Source: JANQPA01 sp964548175
GTDB taxonomy: Bacteria > Bacteroidota > Bacteroidia > Chitinophagales > Saprospiraceae
NCBI GenBank assembly: GCA_964548175.1
Contig: CAZJQS010000023.1
Location: forward strand, 7,150-71,149
Length of the DNA stretch: 64,000 nucleotides
Direction of reading: 5' to 3'
A model generated the notes under the pieces. That model saw only the letters and a list, made by a program, of their open reading frames with translations, searched no databases and was not told where the DNA came from. Position 1 is the first letter of the stretch. Every line of letters begins with the position of its first letter. Shown here piece after piece: positions 52,987 through 61,414 of this stretch. The position numbers were made by a program, and so were the translations under genes.

Positions 52987-54117
52987 CTATTTTTTTATCC
53001 TTCCGTATTTATTCATTAGTTCCATCACTTTATCTTCCGGCAACTCCTCTGCCGTGTAGCCGTTGCCGGTAATGGTTTCGGCTGCGAACAAGGAGTTGAT
53101 GATGGCCTCTTCGGTCGCTTCTATGACGGCCATGAATAGCGGGGACAGGTAATCATTATGCAGGACCGGAACGTTGGCTACCGGCTCCCTGGTTGAATAA
53201 GGCACTCTGGCGGCTTCGGCAGTTGAAAAAGCGATGATGTAGTCTCCGCTTCCGTTGGAAGCGATGCCTCCGGATTTGGCTATGCCCAGCATGGCCCTTT
53301 TAGCCAGCCGTTTTAAATTCCTGGCGTCGAGTGGGGCGTCGGTGGCGACGACGACCATGATAGAGCCGTCGGCATCGTCATTGAGCCGTCCTTTCATGTA
53401 GTAGCGATCCAGTTCTTCTCCGACGGGGACTCCGTCCACTTGCAGTACGCCCCCGAAATTCGATTGGATCAGCACGCCTACGGTATAGCCCCCTGCTGAT
53501 TCGGGAAGCCTTCGCGAAGCAGTTCCTATTCCTCCTTTCCACCCAAAGCATATGGTGCCGGTACCTGCGCCTACATTTCCCTCTTGCACAGGACCGGTTT
53601 TAGCGCTTTTGATGGCATCGAGGACATCTTTCTTTTTGACATGCCGGCCACGGATATCGTTCAGGCGCCCGTCATTCGTTTCACCGATCACAGAATTGAC
53701 GGAGCGGACATTTTCATTCCCTTCCTGTTCCAGTACATAATCGATGACGGCATCTGCGGCGACGGGCACGTTGAGGGTATTGGTCAGCACTATAGGGGTT
53801 TCGATATTTCCCAGTTCTTCGACCTGGCTGTAGCCGGCCAGTTTGCCGAAGCCGTTACCGATGTAGATGGCGGCGGGCACTTTTTGCTGAAAGATATTTC
53901 CGCCATGGGGCAGGATGGCGGTAACGCCGGTGCGGATGTTCTTGCCCTTGTTGAGGGTCACCTGACCGACTTTAATGCCGGCGACATCTGTGATGGCGTT
54001 CAGCGGCCCGGGTGAAAGAACGCCGATTTGGACGCCGCGGTCGCGAGGTCGTTGTTGAGCGTGGGTCATGTAAAAAAATGCTGTGAGGAGGAATAAAGAA
54101 AATACTACTCTTTTCAT
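52987..54117 (-). CDS. P1-family (DmpA/BapA-type) aminopeptidase, exported
   Basis: This encodes 376 residues from the ATG at 54117, which gives a signal peptide (1-21, FFYMTHAQ). The frame upstream to 54201 crosses the promoter. The Ntn-hydrolase features are GAGTGTICFGWKGGIGTASR and the self-cleavage site ADGSIMVVVATDAPLD with nucleophile Ser252 after Gly251, matching the DmpA position near 250. These enzymes split into two chains and release N-terminal D- or beta-amino acids from peptides in the periplasm. It is co-transcribed with the MobA-like gene. Confidence 0.92.
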   Translation of the reverse strand: MKRVVFSLFLLTAFFYMTHAQQRPRDRGVQIGVLSPGPLNAITDVAGIKVGQVTLNKGKNIRTGVTAILPHGGNIFQQKVPAAIYIGNGFGKLAGYSQVEELGNIETPIVLTNTLNVPVAADAVIDYVLEQEGNENVRSVNSVIGETNDGRLNDIRGRHVKKKDVLDAIKSAKTGPVQEGNVGAGTGTICFGWKGGIGTASRRLPESAGGYTVGVLIQSNFGGVLQVDGVPVGEELDRYYMKGRLNDDADGSIMVVVATDAPLDARNLKRLAKRAMLGIAKSGGIASNGSGDYIIAFSTAEAARVPYSTREPVANVPVLHNDYLSPLFMAVIEATEEAIINSLFAAETITGNGYTAEELPEDKVMELMNKYGRIKK

Positions 54118-54198
54118 GCTAACTGAATTATGAGGGTGAAATATACGATTTTCGCCGGAGGAATATAAATTGTAAATATTAACTAAAACCGGTATCTT

Positions 54199-54232
54199 CA
54201 AATTTAGATTTTACATTGTCCTCGGTTACCAA
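54199..54232 (-). promoter_or_regulatory. candidate promoter of the P1 peptidase operon
   Basis: Minus strand TTG (54232 to 54230), 23 bp, perfect TAAATTTG (54206 to 54199). It lies just before the divergent TIR gene, so the two directions share a 124-bp control region. Confidence 0.5.
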
Positions 54233-54241
54233 TGACTAAGC

Positions 54242-54925
54242 ATGAAACGCATATTCTTTTCTTACCATTTTGATCCGGAAATCCAGCCACTGGTTGCTTA
54301 TTTAAAACGATTGATTGCCAGTCATGGTCTAGAGCCTGTGGAGGGCAGGCGACTGGGCGGGCAGCCTTTAGCACAGGGCGTCAAGAACCTGATCAGCACC
54401 TGTGACGCTATGGTTCTGTTTTTATCCAGGCGGGAGGAGAATTTGACTAATGACTGGGGCAAAGCAGAGCGCGCTCTGGCCTACAGCGAAGGCAAGCCAT
54501 TCATTTCCATTATAGAACAGGGCGTAACGAATAACGGGCCATTTGAAGCATTCGAATACATTTTTTACGATTCAGACAATTTTATTGACCCTCTGCTCAG
54601 TATTTCTGAAACCATTTCCAAATGGAAGATAGACCTTGGAGAACTGATTGAAGCCTTTGTGGAACCGCCTGAGGTGGAAGACGTCATCAGGGAAAATTTC
54701 GACAGAGAAAGAGTGGTGGAGTATCGGTTCCTGAATGAGAGTACAGGCATTAACTGGACAGAATGGCGGGAAGCCACTGTCATTCCAAAGGCCGGGGGTG
54801 TCAGCGTGTATTTACCGGGGGTCAAAAAAGATGCTGACATTCAGATTAAAGTAACGGCCAATGGCAGGACCCGCATTTCCAATTTTATTAATCAAAACAT
54901 CAGAATTCCAATACCATGGGAATAG
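54242..54925 (+). CDS. TIR-domain protein with C-terminal beta-rich domain
   Basis: This encodes 227 residues. The N-terminal 120 residues read as a TIR-type domain: KRIFFSYHFDPE (strand A), VEGRRLGGQPLAQGVKNLI, CDAMVLFLSRRE, and NDWGKAERALAYSEGKPF, where Trp72 and Glu76 keep the W-x3-E spacing of catalytic bacterial TIR NADases. A second, beta-rich domain (about 145-227) has VEYRFLNESTGINWTEWREA and ADIQIKVTANGRTRI, family unknown, possibly a sensor. The gene overlaps the next TIR gene by 10 bp and starts the accessory island. An anti-phage NAD-depletion or signalling role is inference. Confidence 0.78.
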   Translation: MKRIFFSYHFDPEIQPLVAYLKRLIASHGLEPVEGRRLGGQPLAQGVKNLISTCDAMVLFLSRREENLTNDWGKAERALAYSEGKPFISIIEQGVTNNGPFEAFEYIFYDSDNFIDPLLSISETISKWKIDLGELIEAFVEPPEVEDVIRENFDRERVVEYRFLNESTGINWTEWREATVIPKAGGVSVYLPGVKKDADIQIKVTANGRTRISNFINQNIRIPIPWE

Positions 54926-55608
54926 CACAAAAATATACCATCCGGCAAACTTCCCAGCAGAGTTCATCCAAGATGAATTTTTATGATTGGGAAGTCTGGA
55001 TCGAAGATGGAACGGCCTCCATTGAAAACATCAAAAAGGTAGAATACATCCTGCATTCCTCCTTTAAAAGCCGGGTTCAGGAACGAACCAATGCGGAAAA
55101 CCAATTTAAATTAAAGGCCAGGGGCTGGGACGAATTTATGATCCAGGTTAAGATTACCGAACAAGACGATACTGTGATCCAGCTCAGGCATTGGCTGGAT
55201 CTGGGAGGCGCTGCATCAAAAGAAGCCCCTCCAATCAAAGGCGGCCCCCTAAGTGAGGAAGAAACGAAAAAAGTTTTTTTGTCTTATGACAGTGCTAATG
55301 CCCGTCTTGGAAAATTCGTAGAGGATCAATTGCTCGATCTGGGCATGGAGGTCAGGCAATCCGGCAGCTTTGAATATGGAAAAACCATCAAAGAATCCGT
55401 GGAAGACGCTATTTCCTCAGCTGACGCTGTCATTGTGATCAAAGGCGATAAAAAGAGCATATGGCAGGAGGATGAAATTGAGCTCGCCCGGGCCGGCAAC
55501 AAAAAGTTGATCTCAATTGAGGAGTCGGAAATTCAGTTGAGCGATATTGATTATGGGACGAGTCAAAAGAATAAGGCCGTTTTGTCTGAAAAATTGAGGG
55601 GGTTGTAG
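54916..55608 (+). CDS. prokaryotic YEATS-TIR fusion protein
   Basis: This encodes 230 residues. Residues about 20-97 match the prokaryotic YEATS fold: WEVWIEDGTASIENIKKVEY, the LHSSF core, then FKLKARGWDEFMIQVKI, with the conserved LH-x-SF and GW-x-EF motifs. Residues about 118-190 form a TIR domain: KKVFLSYDSANARLGKFVED, SADAVIVIKGD and SIWQEDEIELARAGNKKLI, with Trp173 and Glu177 in W-x3-E spacing. pYEATS domains were described by Burroughs and Aravind as predicted sensors in prokaryotic immune loci. The start overlaps the previous TIR gene by 10 bp, so translation is coupled. Confidence 0.82.
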   Translation: MGIAQKYTIRQTSQQSSSKMNFYDWEVWIEDGTASIENIKKVEYILHSSFKSRVQERTNAENQFKLKARGWDEFMIQVKITEQDDTVIQLRHWLDLGGAASKEAPPIKGGPLSEEETKKVFLSYDSANARLGKFVEDQLLDLGMEVRQSGSFEYGKTIKESVEDAISSADAVIVIKGDKKSIWQEDEIELARAGNKKLISIEESEIQLSDIDYGTSQKNKAVLSEKLRGL

Positions 55609-55681
55609 GCCAACAGTTAACTTTAGAATATCAAGTATTTTATAAAGTAATAAACCTCCGTAAAAAATTTCATTGTTATTA

Positions 55682-56722
55682 ATGTCAACTGCAACTCGAT
55701 ATCAAATTTTCCTATCTTATCGAAAAGAAGGAGGAGGCGAGGATTTTGCCGCCAATATATACAACGGCCTTAAACAACTTAATGAGCAGCATGGCGGATA
55801 TTATTTTTTTTACGATAATGAAAGTATCCAGGCCGGCGATCAATTTGGAGAGAAAATTGACGAAGCATTAGTTCAAACCAAGGTTTTTCTCCCGTTAATT
55901 CACAGCGATGACTGGTTCCTGGTCAAAGGCCCGGAGAATGATTATCAAGATCAGAAGCGACGGATTTTTCAAGAAGAGGACTGGGTAAGGAAAGAGATTC
56001 GGACGGCGCTTGAAAGTCAATGCCCTATTATTCCTGTTGTTTCTAGCCGCGTAACCAAATGGCCAAAAAATCAACAGGCCATAAGTGAAGCTGCTCCTGA
56101 GGACATTCAGGGTCTATTTTCCATTCAATACTTCCTTTTTTCCACTGGAAATTCAAGTTATGACATCCCCCGCTTATTTGACAGGATCAAGAATAATACC
56201 AATTCTCCATCCAGGATTAAAGCTGGCTATAAAGAACCCAAGAAAAGCAAACAAGACCAAAAAAATGAAGAAGCGATAAAGCAAATCCGGCAAAAAGAAA
56301 ACAAGCAAACGACAAACTCAGAAAACTTTCGCTTATTGATGGATCGTTTCCTGAATATATTTGGTTTGTCTTTTAATGATCTGGATGTCATCAAGGATGG
56401 TGATCGAAGAGAAATATACTATTATAACGACATAAAGAGAGAACATGTTAACCCCATATGGTTTGAGCCGCTTTCCATATCTACTGAATCTCATTTGCTT
56501 AAAAGCAGGATTAAAAACCATTTGAAAGACCGGAACAACATCAAAACCAGGACTTTTTTGATACTTTATGACATTTTCGAAAGTATTGAAATAGAAGGGG
56601 AACGCTGGCCTTTGAAGGAAGGAATAAGAGAAAAGATAAACAAATTAGAAAATGACCTTAACTATTATGATATAAGCGGCACGCTTTTTATCCCAAGGAT
56701 CGACGACTTGTTTGGCCGGTAA
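55682..56722 (+). CDS. TIR-domain protein with unknown C-terminal domain
   Basis: This encodes 346 residues from the ATG at 55682 (an in-frame TTG lies at 55673). The N-terminal TIR domain (about 5-165) is classical: RYQIFLSYRKEGGGEDFAAN, FFYDNESIQAGDQFGEKIDE, and EEDWVRKEIRTAL with Trp101 and catalytic-type Glu105. A Lys/Gln-rich linker (about 183-215) leads to a C-terminal domain (about 216-346, RFLNIFGLSFNDLDVIKDGD) that I do not recognise. It lies 73 bp after the YEATS-TIR gene on the same strand and is lower in GC than the housekeeping genes. Confidence 0.85.
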   Translation: MSTATRYQIFLSYRKEGGGEDFAANIYNGLKQLNEQHGGYYFFYDNESIQAGDQFGEKIDEALVQTKVFLPLIHSDDWFLVKGPENDYQDQKRRIFQEEDWVRKEIRTALESQCPIIPVVSSRVTKWPKNQQAISEAAPEDIQGLFSIQYFLFSTGNSSYDIPRLFDRIKNNTNSPSRIKAGYKEPKKSKQDQKNEEAIKQIRQKENKQTTNSENFRLLMDRFLNIFGLSFNDLDVIKDGDRREIYYYNDIKREHVNPIWFEPLSISTESHLLKSRIKNHLKDRNNIKTRTFLILYDIFESIEIEGERWPLKEGIREKINKLENDLNYYDISGTLFIPRIDDLFGR

Positions 56723-56778
56723 TCTAACCACCTTCGGGGCAATGAAAAGATTTAAGTATGATTTTGCTCGCTTGTTTC

Positions 56779-56809
56779 TTGATTTAAATGATTAAATAAG
56801 CTATTTTTG
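56779..56809 (+). promoter_or_regulatory. Bacteroidota promoter of the 59-codon gene
   Basis: TTG (56779-56781), 20 bp, perfect TATTTTTG (56802-56809). Transcription would start near 56813, giving an unusually long leader of about 140 nt before the ATG at 56955. The leader may be regulatory. No other gene is seen in 56723-56954. Confidence 0.6.
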
Positions 56810-56954
56810 TATTATTGTGAATGTTTGAAAAAAATAGTTAAAGGTTATTTGCTGCCCTACAATAGCAAATCTACATTTTAAACTGATTAACTATTTCCAC
56901 TTAGACAAAAATCGAATCAATAATACTCTACTAACAATAAAGCCCTGTCGATAC

Positions 56955-57134
56955 ATGAGTCAATCCAAAAAAGAAACAAAGGTGAACCATAAAGTTAAGA
57001 AAGGAGATATAGATAAAGGGTACGAAATGATTTTGGAGCAAGATAAACTGCCTACCTTTTTATCTACGTCATCGTGGGTGTGGGAAAAACGGGGATTATT
57101 CAGCACTAAGAAATTCAAAAATTACAAAAGATAA
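56955..57134 (+). CDS. 59-residue basic protein, orphan small gene
   Basis: The frame starts at ATG 56955 and ends at TAA 57134. The product is lysine-rich: MSQSKKETKVNHKVKKGDID, a short helix KGYEMILEQDKL, then a Trp-containing end STSSWVWEKRGLFSTKKFKN. I know no family. A good promoter stands upstream and a shared bidirectional terminator follows 14 bp later, which supports a real transcript. Its place between the TIR genes and the 973-residue gene suggests a role in the island, for example as a regulator or inhibitor, but that is speculation. Confidence 0.55.
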   Translation: MSQSKKETKVNHKVKKGDIDKGYEMILEQDKLPTFLSTSSWVWEKRGLFSTKKFKNYKR

Positions 57135-57147
57135 ATTTCCTTTGAGA

Positions 57148-57185
57148 AAAAAAGAGCTGGTGCACCGTTGCATCAGCTCTTTTTT
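57148..57185. terminator. bidirectional terminator between the small gene and the 973-residue gene
   Basis: A 12-bp A/T-flanked stem (57148-57159 with 57174-57185) with an inner TGCA/TGCA pairing gives U-runs in both directions. The stop codon of the leftward gene begins in the T-run. Confidence 0.8.
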
Positions 57186-60106
57186 TAATTGAAGTTGTTT
57201 AAAGTCTCCATTTCGAACAAATTCATTTTGAATTTCACAGAAAGAAACCAAAGGGACTTTAGGAATAAAATACGATATTGATAATATTTCCTGCGTGCCT
57301 CCAGGCTTGTAATGAAAACACCTCCTGAAGGGTCAAATTTTAAAGCCACATTACTCTCCACTTGATAAGTTAGTAATTCCGAAGGTTTTGCCTCTCCATC
57401 GTTATCTCTGAAAAGGATGTGGCAATTTTCTCCTCCCAGTGTTCTAATCAAACTTAAATAAGCATTGAACAAACATTGGAAAACAAATGAAGGACTAACG
57501 TAATGCAGCTCTTTTTTTTCCAAGATGCTATCGAAATTATACAAACACCCCTGTTCAAAGGTTTTTTTTATGTCCGCAGAAATTTTATCCATATAGACCA
57601 GGCGAGTAAGGCCAAGCATTTGTCTGGGGCCGAGTGGCTGGTCAGATGTTATTAGCCTGGCCCTAATATCGTTTTCGTTGTATGCGTACTTCAATAAAAT
57701 ATCCTTCGCCCACTCTCCATATGTAAAATCCTTTATTAGGGCTTCCTGATCCGCTTCACTCTTATTTTTCTTTTTAAAATCGAGTTCTCTGACCAATAAT
57801 CCCAGGGTATAATTTCGTACCCAATTCAGGAACAAGTCATGATCCTTCATTATTTTTTTCACATAAAACTGTGCTGTTTTCAGGCTTTCACCCCAGGCCT
57901 TGTAGATTTTTGTATCCCAGATGTCTAATGGAGGCACGACGCACCCTTTTAAGTAATTGATTCCCAAGTACTCATCTAGCAATAACACGCGGACCATAAA
58001 ATGATCAAAGATCCGCTCATTGAGATGGCCATCTAATTTATAAAGTATACCTGTTTGAATCAAACTGGCCCAGTGCCAGTAAAAAAAGGAGGGAAAGTCG
58101 ACATTAAAAGCCAGAAAAAAGGTGATCATATCGGTCAGAAAATACCTGATGGTCTCAAGCTCAAAGGAATTTACTTCCATTCCTCTTTGCAACGCTCCTG
58201 TTTCGGCCTCAGCGTCGTCTATTAATTTGCTCAAATAACCGACCATATTCTGCACCAGACTCCTTTCTCCCTCTCCATTCTCCATAGGAATTCGGGCAAA
58301 AAAATGGTTGGCTGCTTCATGGAATGCCGCCACAGCAAAAAACTCAGGCTGGAAGAGGTGGAAGTAATTCAGGCGAACCGTTAAAGGATCTGACTCGATG
58401 ATGGGATGTCCTGAGACATAAGCCATGGTCGTATTCATCTGATTGGGCCCTAAAAAATTGGAAAAACTCTTATAAGCACTGTCATAGGCTGCGATCAGCT
58501 GCTGAATACCTCCATTAAAATCCATGTTAAAGTCAGTGATCTCGTTCATGATGTAACTCTGACCAAAACGATTTTTGTAGGCAATCTCAAACTGCTCAGG
58601 AATAACGGTTAGCTTTTCTACGAGCTCCTGAATTTCGAGATCAGGAATTTGGGCATACTCTTTTAATAATCCCTTCACCTCCTTTAGGTACCCTTTTAAC
58701 TCGATAAAATAACCATAAAGAATGGGGTCGTGAATGCCATCGTTAAAAACGATGTACATATTAATGATCTTTTCCCTTAAAATTTTGGGAACTCTAAGTC
58801 TTTTGAGACTTTGATGAACCTCGGCGATCTGTTCGATAGGAAAACAAAACTCAGACAGGTGACTGTGAAAAGGGTAATGGATGTCTTGGTCCACATTCCG
58901 ACCGGGTGGCTCTACCCCTGTTTTCAATTCAGGAGTAGCACTGACTTTACGCACATGCTCCCTTAGCGAGGGTTCCCCCATGAGCCTGCGAATATTGCTA
59001 AAATGGTGAATAGCATCCTTTGTAAAAGAAGTAACATAATCTCCCCTGCCAACGGTAATGCGTCCTTCAAAATCTTTCATACCTAGCTTTGCCGCCACTT
59101 CCCGCTCAAAGTAATCTTTGAAAGAGCGTAGGTGGCCGGGTTTCAGGCTCCACCGGATTGAAAACTGGAGGTTGTCTTTGAAAGGATCTTTGAGCCGTTC
59201 ATTTGATCTTAGCAACAAGTCGACATCAAATCCGAAAGTGGTCAGCGTGTTGACGATGAGATGCGATTGCTTAACTCGTTTTAAGCGTTCGGCACTATCC
59301 AATCCTTCTTTTTCCAAATATTTACTGATCAGGCTGTTTTCAAAAACCCTGTTGACGAGTTGATCATTGTTGATGACGCCAAAAAGGTCTCCAAAAGTGA
59401 GATCCCTGATTTTCAGGATCAGATTAGCCATTTTGCCGTAATCATCCCCGAAAAACACAATGGTCATTTCATGCCACGAAAAAGAATGGACGATCAAATA
59501 GGCCAAATTTCCTGAAGCTGAAGACTCATGCTCCAAAATAGTTTTACGGATTTTCCGGATGACAAGGTCTATGAAAACATGTCCCTCACCAATCATTAAA
59601 CTATTGTTCAACTTTAAAGAAGTAATGCCGATGAAAGGATAATTGCCGACTTCCTTGCTAAGAAAGGTTTTCTCCGCCCTTTCAATCAAGCTATCTTCTT
59701 TATCATCAATGTACTTTAAATCCGGCGCTACTCCTGAGATGATGTGAAAGGTGTAATTATTCGCTGTGTACCCATCTTCCTTGACGGGCAAGCCCGCTCT
59801 GATCTGATGGCTGTAAGGATGGAAACTCCGTGTTGCCAGGCTAAAATCATCTACCAGGGCAAATACAGCAAGATCAAAATTTCCAAATAAAAAGTAGCTT
59901 TTAGGTTTATATAAATATTTATTGAAAGGATCCCTAGATGAAGGAGTTGATTGTAGATTTTTTTTTATACCTAATTTATATCCGGCGAAGAAGTTCTCTA
60001 TTTCGTATTCCAGAAACTCTTTTTCTTTTCCGAAGGGCATGGTCATGAATCCGAGAAAGAGCCCATATTCCTCAGTTTTGTAATTGTATTCTGGTTTTCG
60101 ATGCAT
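57185..60106 (-). CDS. 973-residue protein of unknown family with an HEAANH motif
   Basis: This encodes a large cytosolic protein, without signal or clear membrane helices. Residues 1-370 look alpha/beta, with repeated short strands (YLIVHSFSWHEMTIVFFGDD near 203-222; LQFSIRWSLKPGHLRSFKDY near 313-332). Residues 420-970 are mainly helical. At 595-601 is FHEAANH, an HExxxH arrangement like a metal-binding site, with acidic DDAEAET at 630-636. I do not recognise the family, and an HEXXH-type peptidase is only one possibility. It is divergent from the SLATT-patatin operon and convergent with the 59-codon gene. Confidence 0.7.
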   Translation of the reverse strand: MHRKPEYNYKTEEYGLFLGFMTMPFGKEKEFLEYEIENFFAGYKLGIKKNLQSTPSSRDPFNKYLYKPKSYFLFGNFDLAVFALVDDFSLATRSFHPYSHQIRAGLPVKEDGYTANNYTFHIISGVAPDLKYIDDKEDSLIERAEKTFLSKEVGNYPFIGITSLKLNNSLMIGEGHVFIDLVIRKIRKTILEHESSASGNLAYLIVHSFSWHEMTIVFFGDDYGKMANLILKIRDLTFGDLFGVINNDQLVNRVFENSLISKYLEKEGLDSAERLKRVKQSHLIVNTLTTFGFDVDLLLRSNERLKDPFKDNLQFSIRWSLKPGHLRSFKDYFEREVAAKLGMKDFEGRITVGRGDYVTSFTKDAIHHFSNIRRLMGEPSLREHVRKVSATPELKTGVEPPGRNVDQDIHYPFHSHLSEFCFPIEQIAEVHQSLKRLRVPKILREKIINMYIVFNDGIHDPILYGYFIELKGYLKEVKGLLKEYAQIPDLEIQELVEKLTVIPEQFEIAYKNRFGQSYIMNEITDFNMDFNGGIQQLIAAYDSAYKSFSNFLGPNQMNTTMAYVSGHPIIESDPLTVRLNYFHLFQPEFFAVAAFHEAANHFFARIPMENGEGERSLVQNMVGYLSKLIDDAEAETGALQRGMEVNSFELETIRYFLTDMITFFLAFNVDFPSFFYWHWASLIQTGILYKLDGHLNERIFDHFMVRVLLLDEYLGINYLKGCVVPPLDIWDTKIYKAWGESLKTAQFYVKKIMKDHDLFLNWVRNYTLGLLVRELDFKKKNKSEADQEALIKDFTYGEWAKDILLKYAYNENDIRARLITSDQPLGPRQMLGLTRLVYMDKISADIKKTFEQGCLYNFDSILEKKELHYVSPSFVFQCLFNAYLSLIRTLGGENCHILFRDNDGEAKPSELLTYQVESNVALKFDPSGGVFITSLEARRKYYQYRILFLKSLWFLSVKFKMNLFEMETLNNFN

Positions 60107-60389
60107 ATCGATACTGGGTTCTCAAAACTCTTTTAAGCCTGGGTTAGCAGCTTTGGTTTTCTGAGTTGATCTTTTGAAATAACTGTTAAAATACGAATTT
60201 AAACGAAATATTGAATTTGTTATATGATTTTCACCATAATTATATTCTGAACAATCACAACTCTTAACCTGAACAGTAAAAAATTTCTATTTTGCATATA
60301 AAGAGGAGTTTTTTCCTCGATATCGGCATTTGAGCACTTTTTTCTTAGCTTACTCCTGTTTAAGGATTTCCATTCAACACCAAATCATC
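60107..60389. other. 283-bp divergent control region inside the accessory island
   Basis: No gene is seen. It is strongly AT-rich. A CTATTTTGC near 60286-60294 is one base short of the TANNTTTG rule and may serve the SLATT operon. A GAGGA-TCCTC hairpin lies near 60303-60318. No perfect promoter was found for the leftward gene. Confidence 0.35.
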
Positions 60390-61412
60390 ATGGATAAAAC
60401 CCAGCAAAACACCATCCGCAACTCCATCGGCGACAACGCCCAAGACGACTACATCCTCCAACCTGAAAACCACGCCCAGCTCTATGAAGAAAAACTACCT
60501 GAACTTGCGAAACTGCTGCAGAACAGTACGGTCCAACATCTGGCTGGTGAATACAAGCAACAGGACAGGGAGGCTATTGTTTTCCAGAAAAAATTCAAAA
60601 GCTATTCCGCATATGCACGCTTGTTCACTTTTTTAGCAGCTACCTTCTCCGCCACCCTGATCATGTCCGGAACATTGACGGGCATTGAGTATGTGCAGGA
60701 TAACTTTCCTAAGTTACCACAGATTATTTTAACCGTTTCCACTATTCTAACCATTATTTTCAGCGGCATTTCCTCGATTTTCATCATGATCATCAAGAAT
60801 CTGAAGCTGCTGGAAAAGTGGATGAAGAACAGAGCGGTGGCAGAAGAAATCAGGCTGCACTACTTCCAAAAACTCGTGGATTTGTATCATCAGCAACCTG
60901 GTCCCGAACTGGGCGTCGCTTTGCTGGAATACTTCAGGCGATACCAACTGGATATGCAGATCGCTTATTACAAAAAACGCGCCGATGAATTGAGCAGAAA
61001 ATCCAGTAATGCCATTGCTATTATTGCCATCTTATCCGGCCTGGTGATCATTATTAATGGCATGACCGGCTTTCTGGGGCTCGACTGGGCCTTCCTGGCC
61101 GCCCTGGCCATTATCGTACAAGCCTATTCCTCGGCCGTCAGCAATCGCGAATTGAGTGATCAGAACGAGCGCAATGCCGAGCGGTACGAAGGGCTAAGAA
61201 GAGAGCTGGCGCTGATCAAATCCAGGATAGATACCGTCCGTCAGGGGATTGCACAAGGTAATCACGAGGTGTTGGGCAAATTTGTAAAAGCCGTACAAGA
61301 CCCCATGGCGGCCGAGCATCGGCAATGGCTGGAGACGATGGGCAGCTCTACTGCCGCTGTCAGTGAGTTGGAAGCTGAGCTTTCAAAAATTAACGTTGAA
61401 CAAAACTCCTGA
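60390..61412 (+). CDS. membrane protein with two SLATT-like 2TM modules
   Basis: This encodes 340 residues from the ATG at 60390. There are two pairs of membrane helices (about 77-95 with 110-136, and about 206-224 with 229-249). Each pair is followed by a basic-then-amphipathic helix of the SLATT type (KWMKNRAVAEEIRLHYFQKL; NAERYEGLRRELALIKSRI). SLATT proteins are predicted pore-forming effectors in prokaryotic conflict systems, often downstream of nucleotide-signal enzymes or sensors. Here the module is doubled. The patatin gene starts 2 bp after its stop, so the two proteins probably act together at the membrane. Confidence 0.8.
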   Translation: MDKTQQNTIRNSIGDNAQDDYILQPENHAQLYEEKLPELAKLLQNSTVQHLAGEYKQQDREAIVFQKKFKSYSAYARLFTFLAATFSATLIMSGTLTGIEYVQDNFPKLPQIILTVSTILTIIFSGISSIFIMIIKNLKLLEKWMKNRAVAEEIRLHYFQKLVDLYHQQPGPELGVALLEYFRRYQLDMQIAYYKKRADELSRKSSNAIAIIAILSGLVIIINGMTGFLGLDWAFLAALAIIVQAYSSAVSNRELSDQNERNAERYEGLRRELALIKSRIDTVRQGIAQGNHEVLGKFVKAVQDPMAAEHRQWLETMGSSTAAVSELEAELSKINVEQNS

Positions 61413-61414
61413 TA

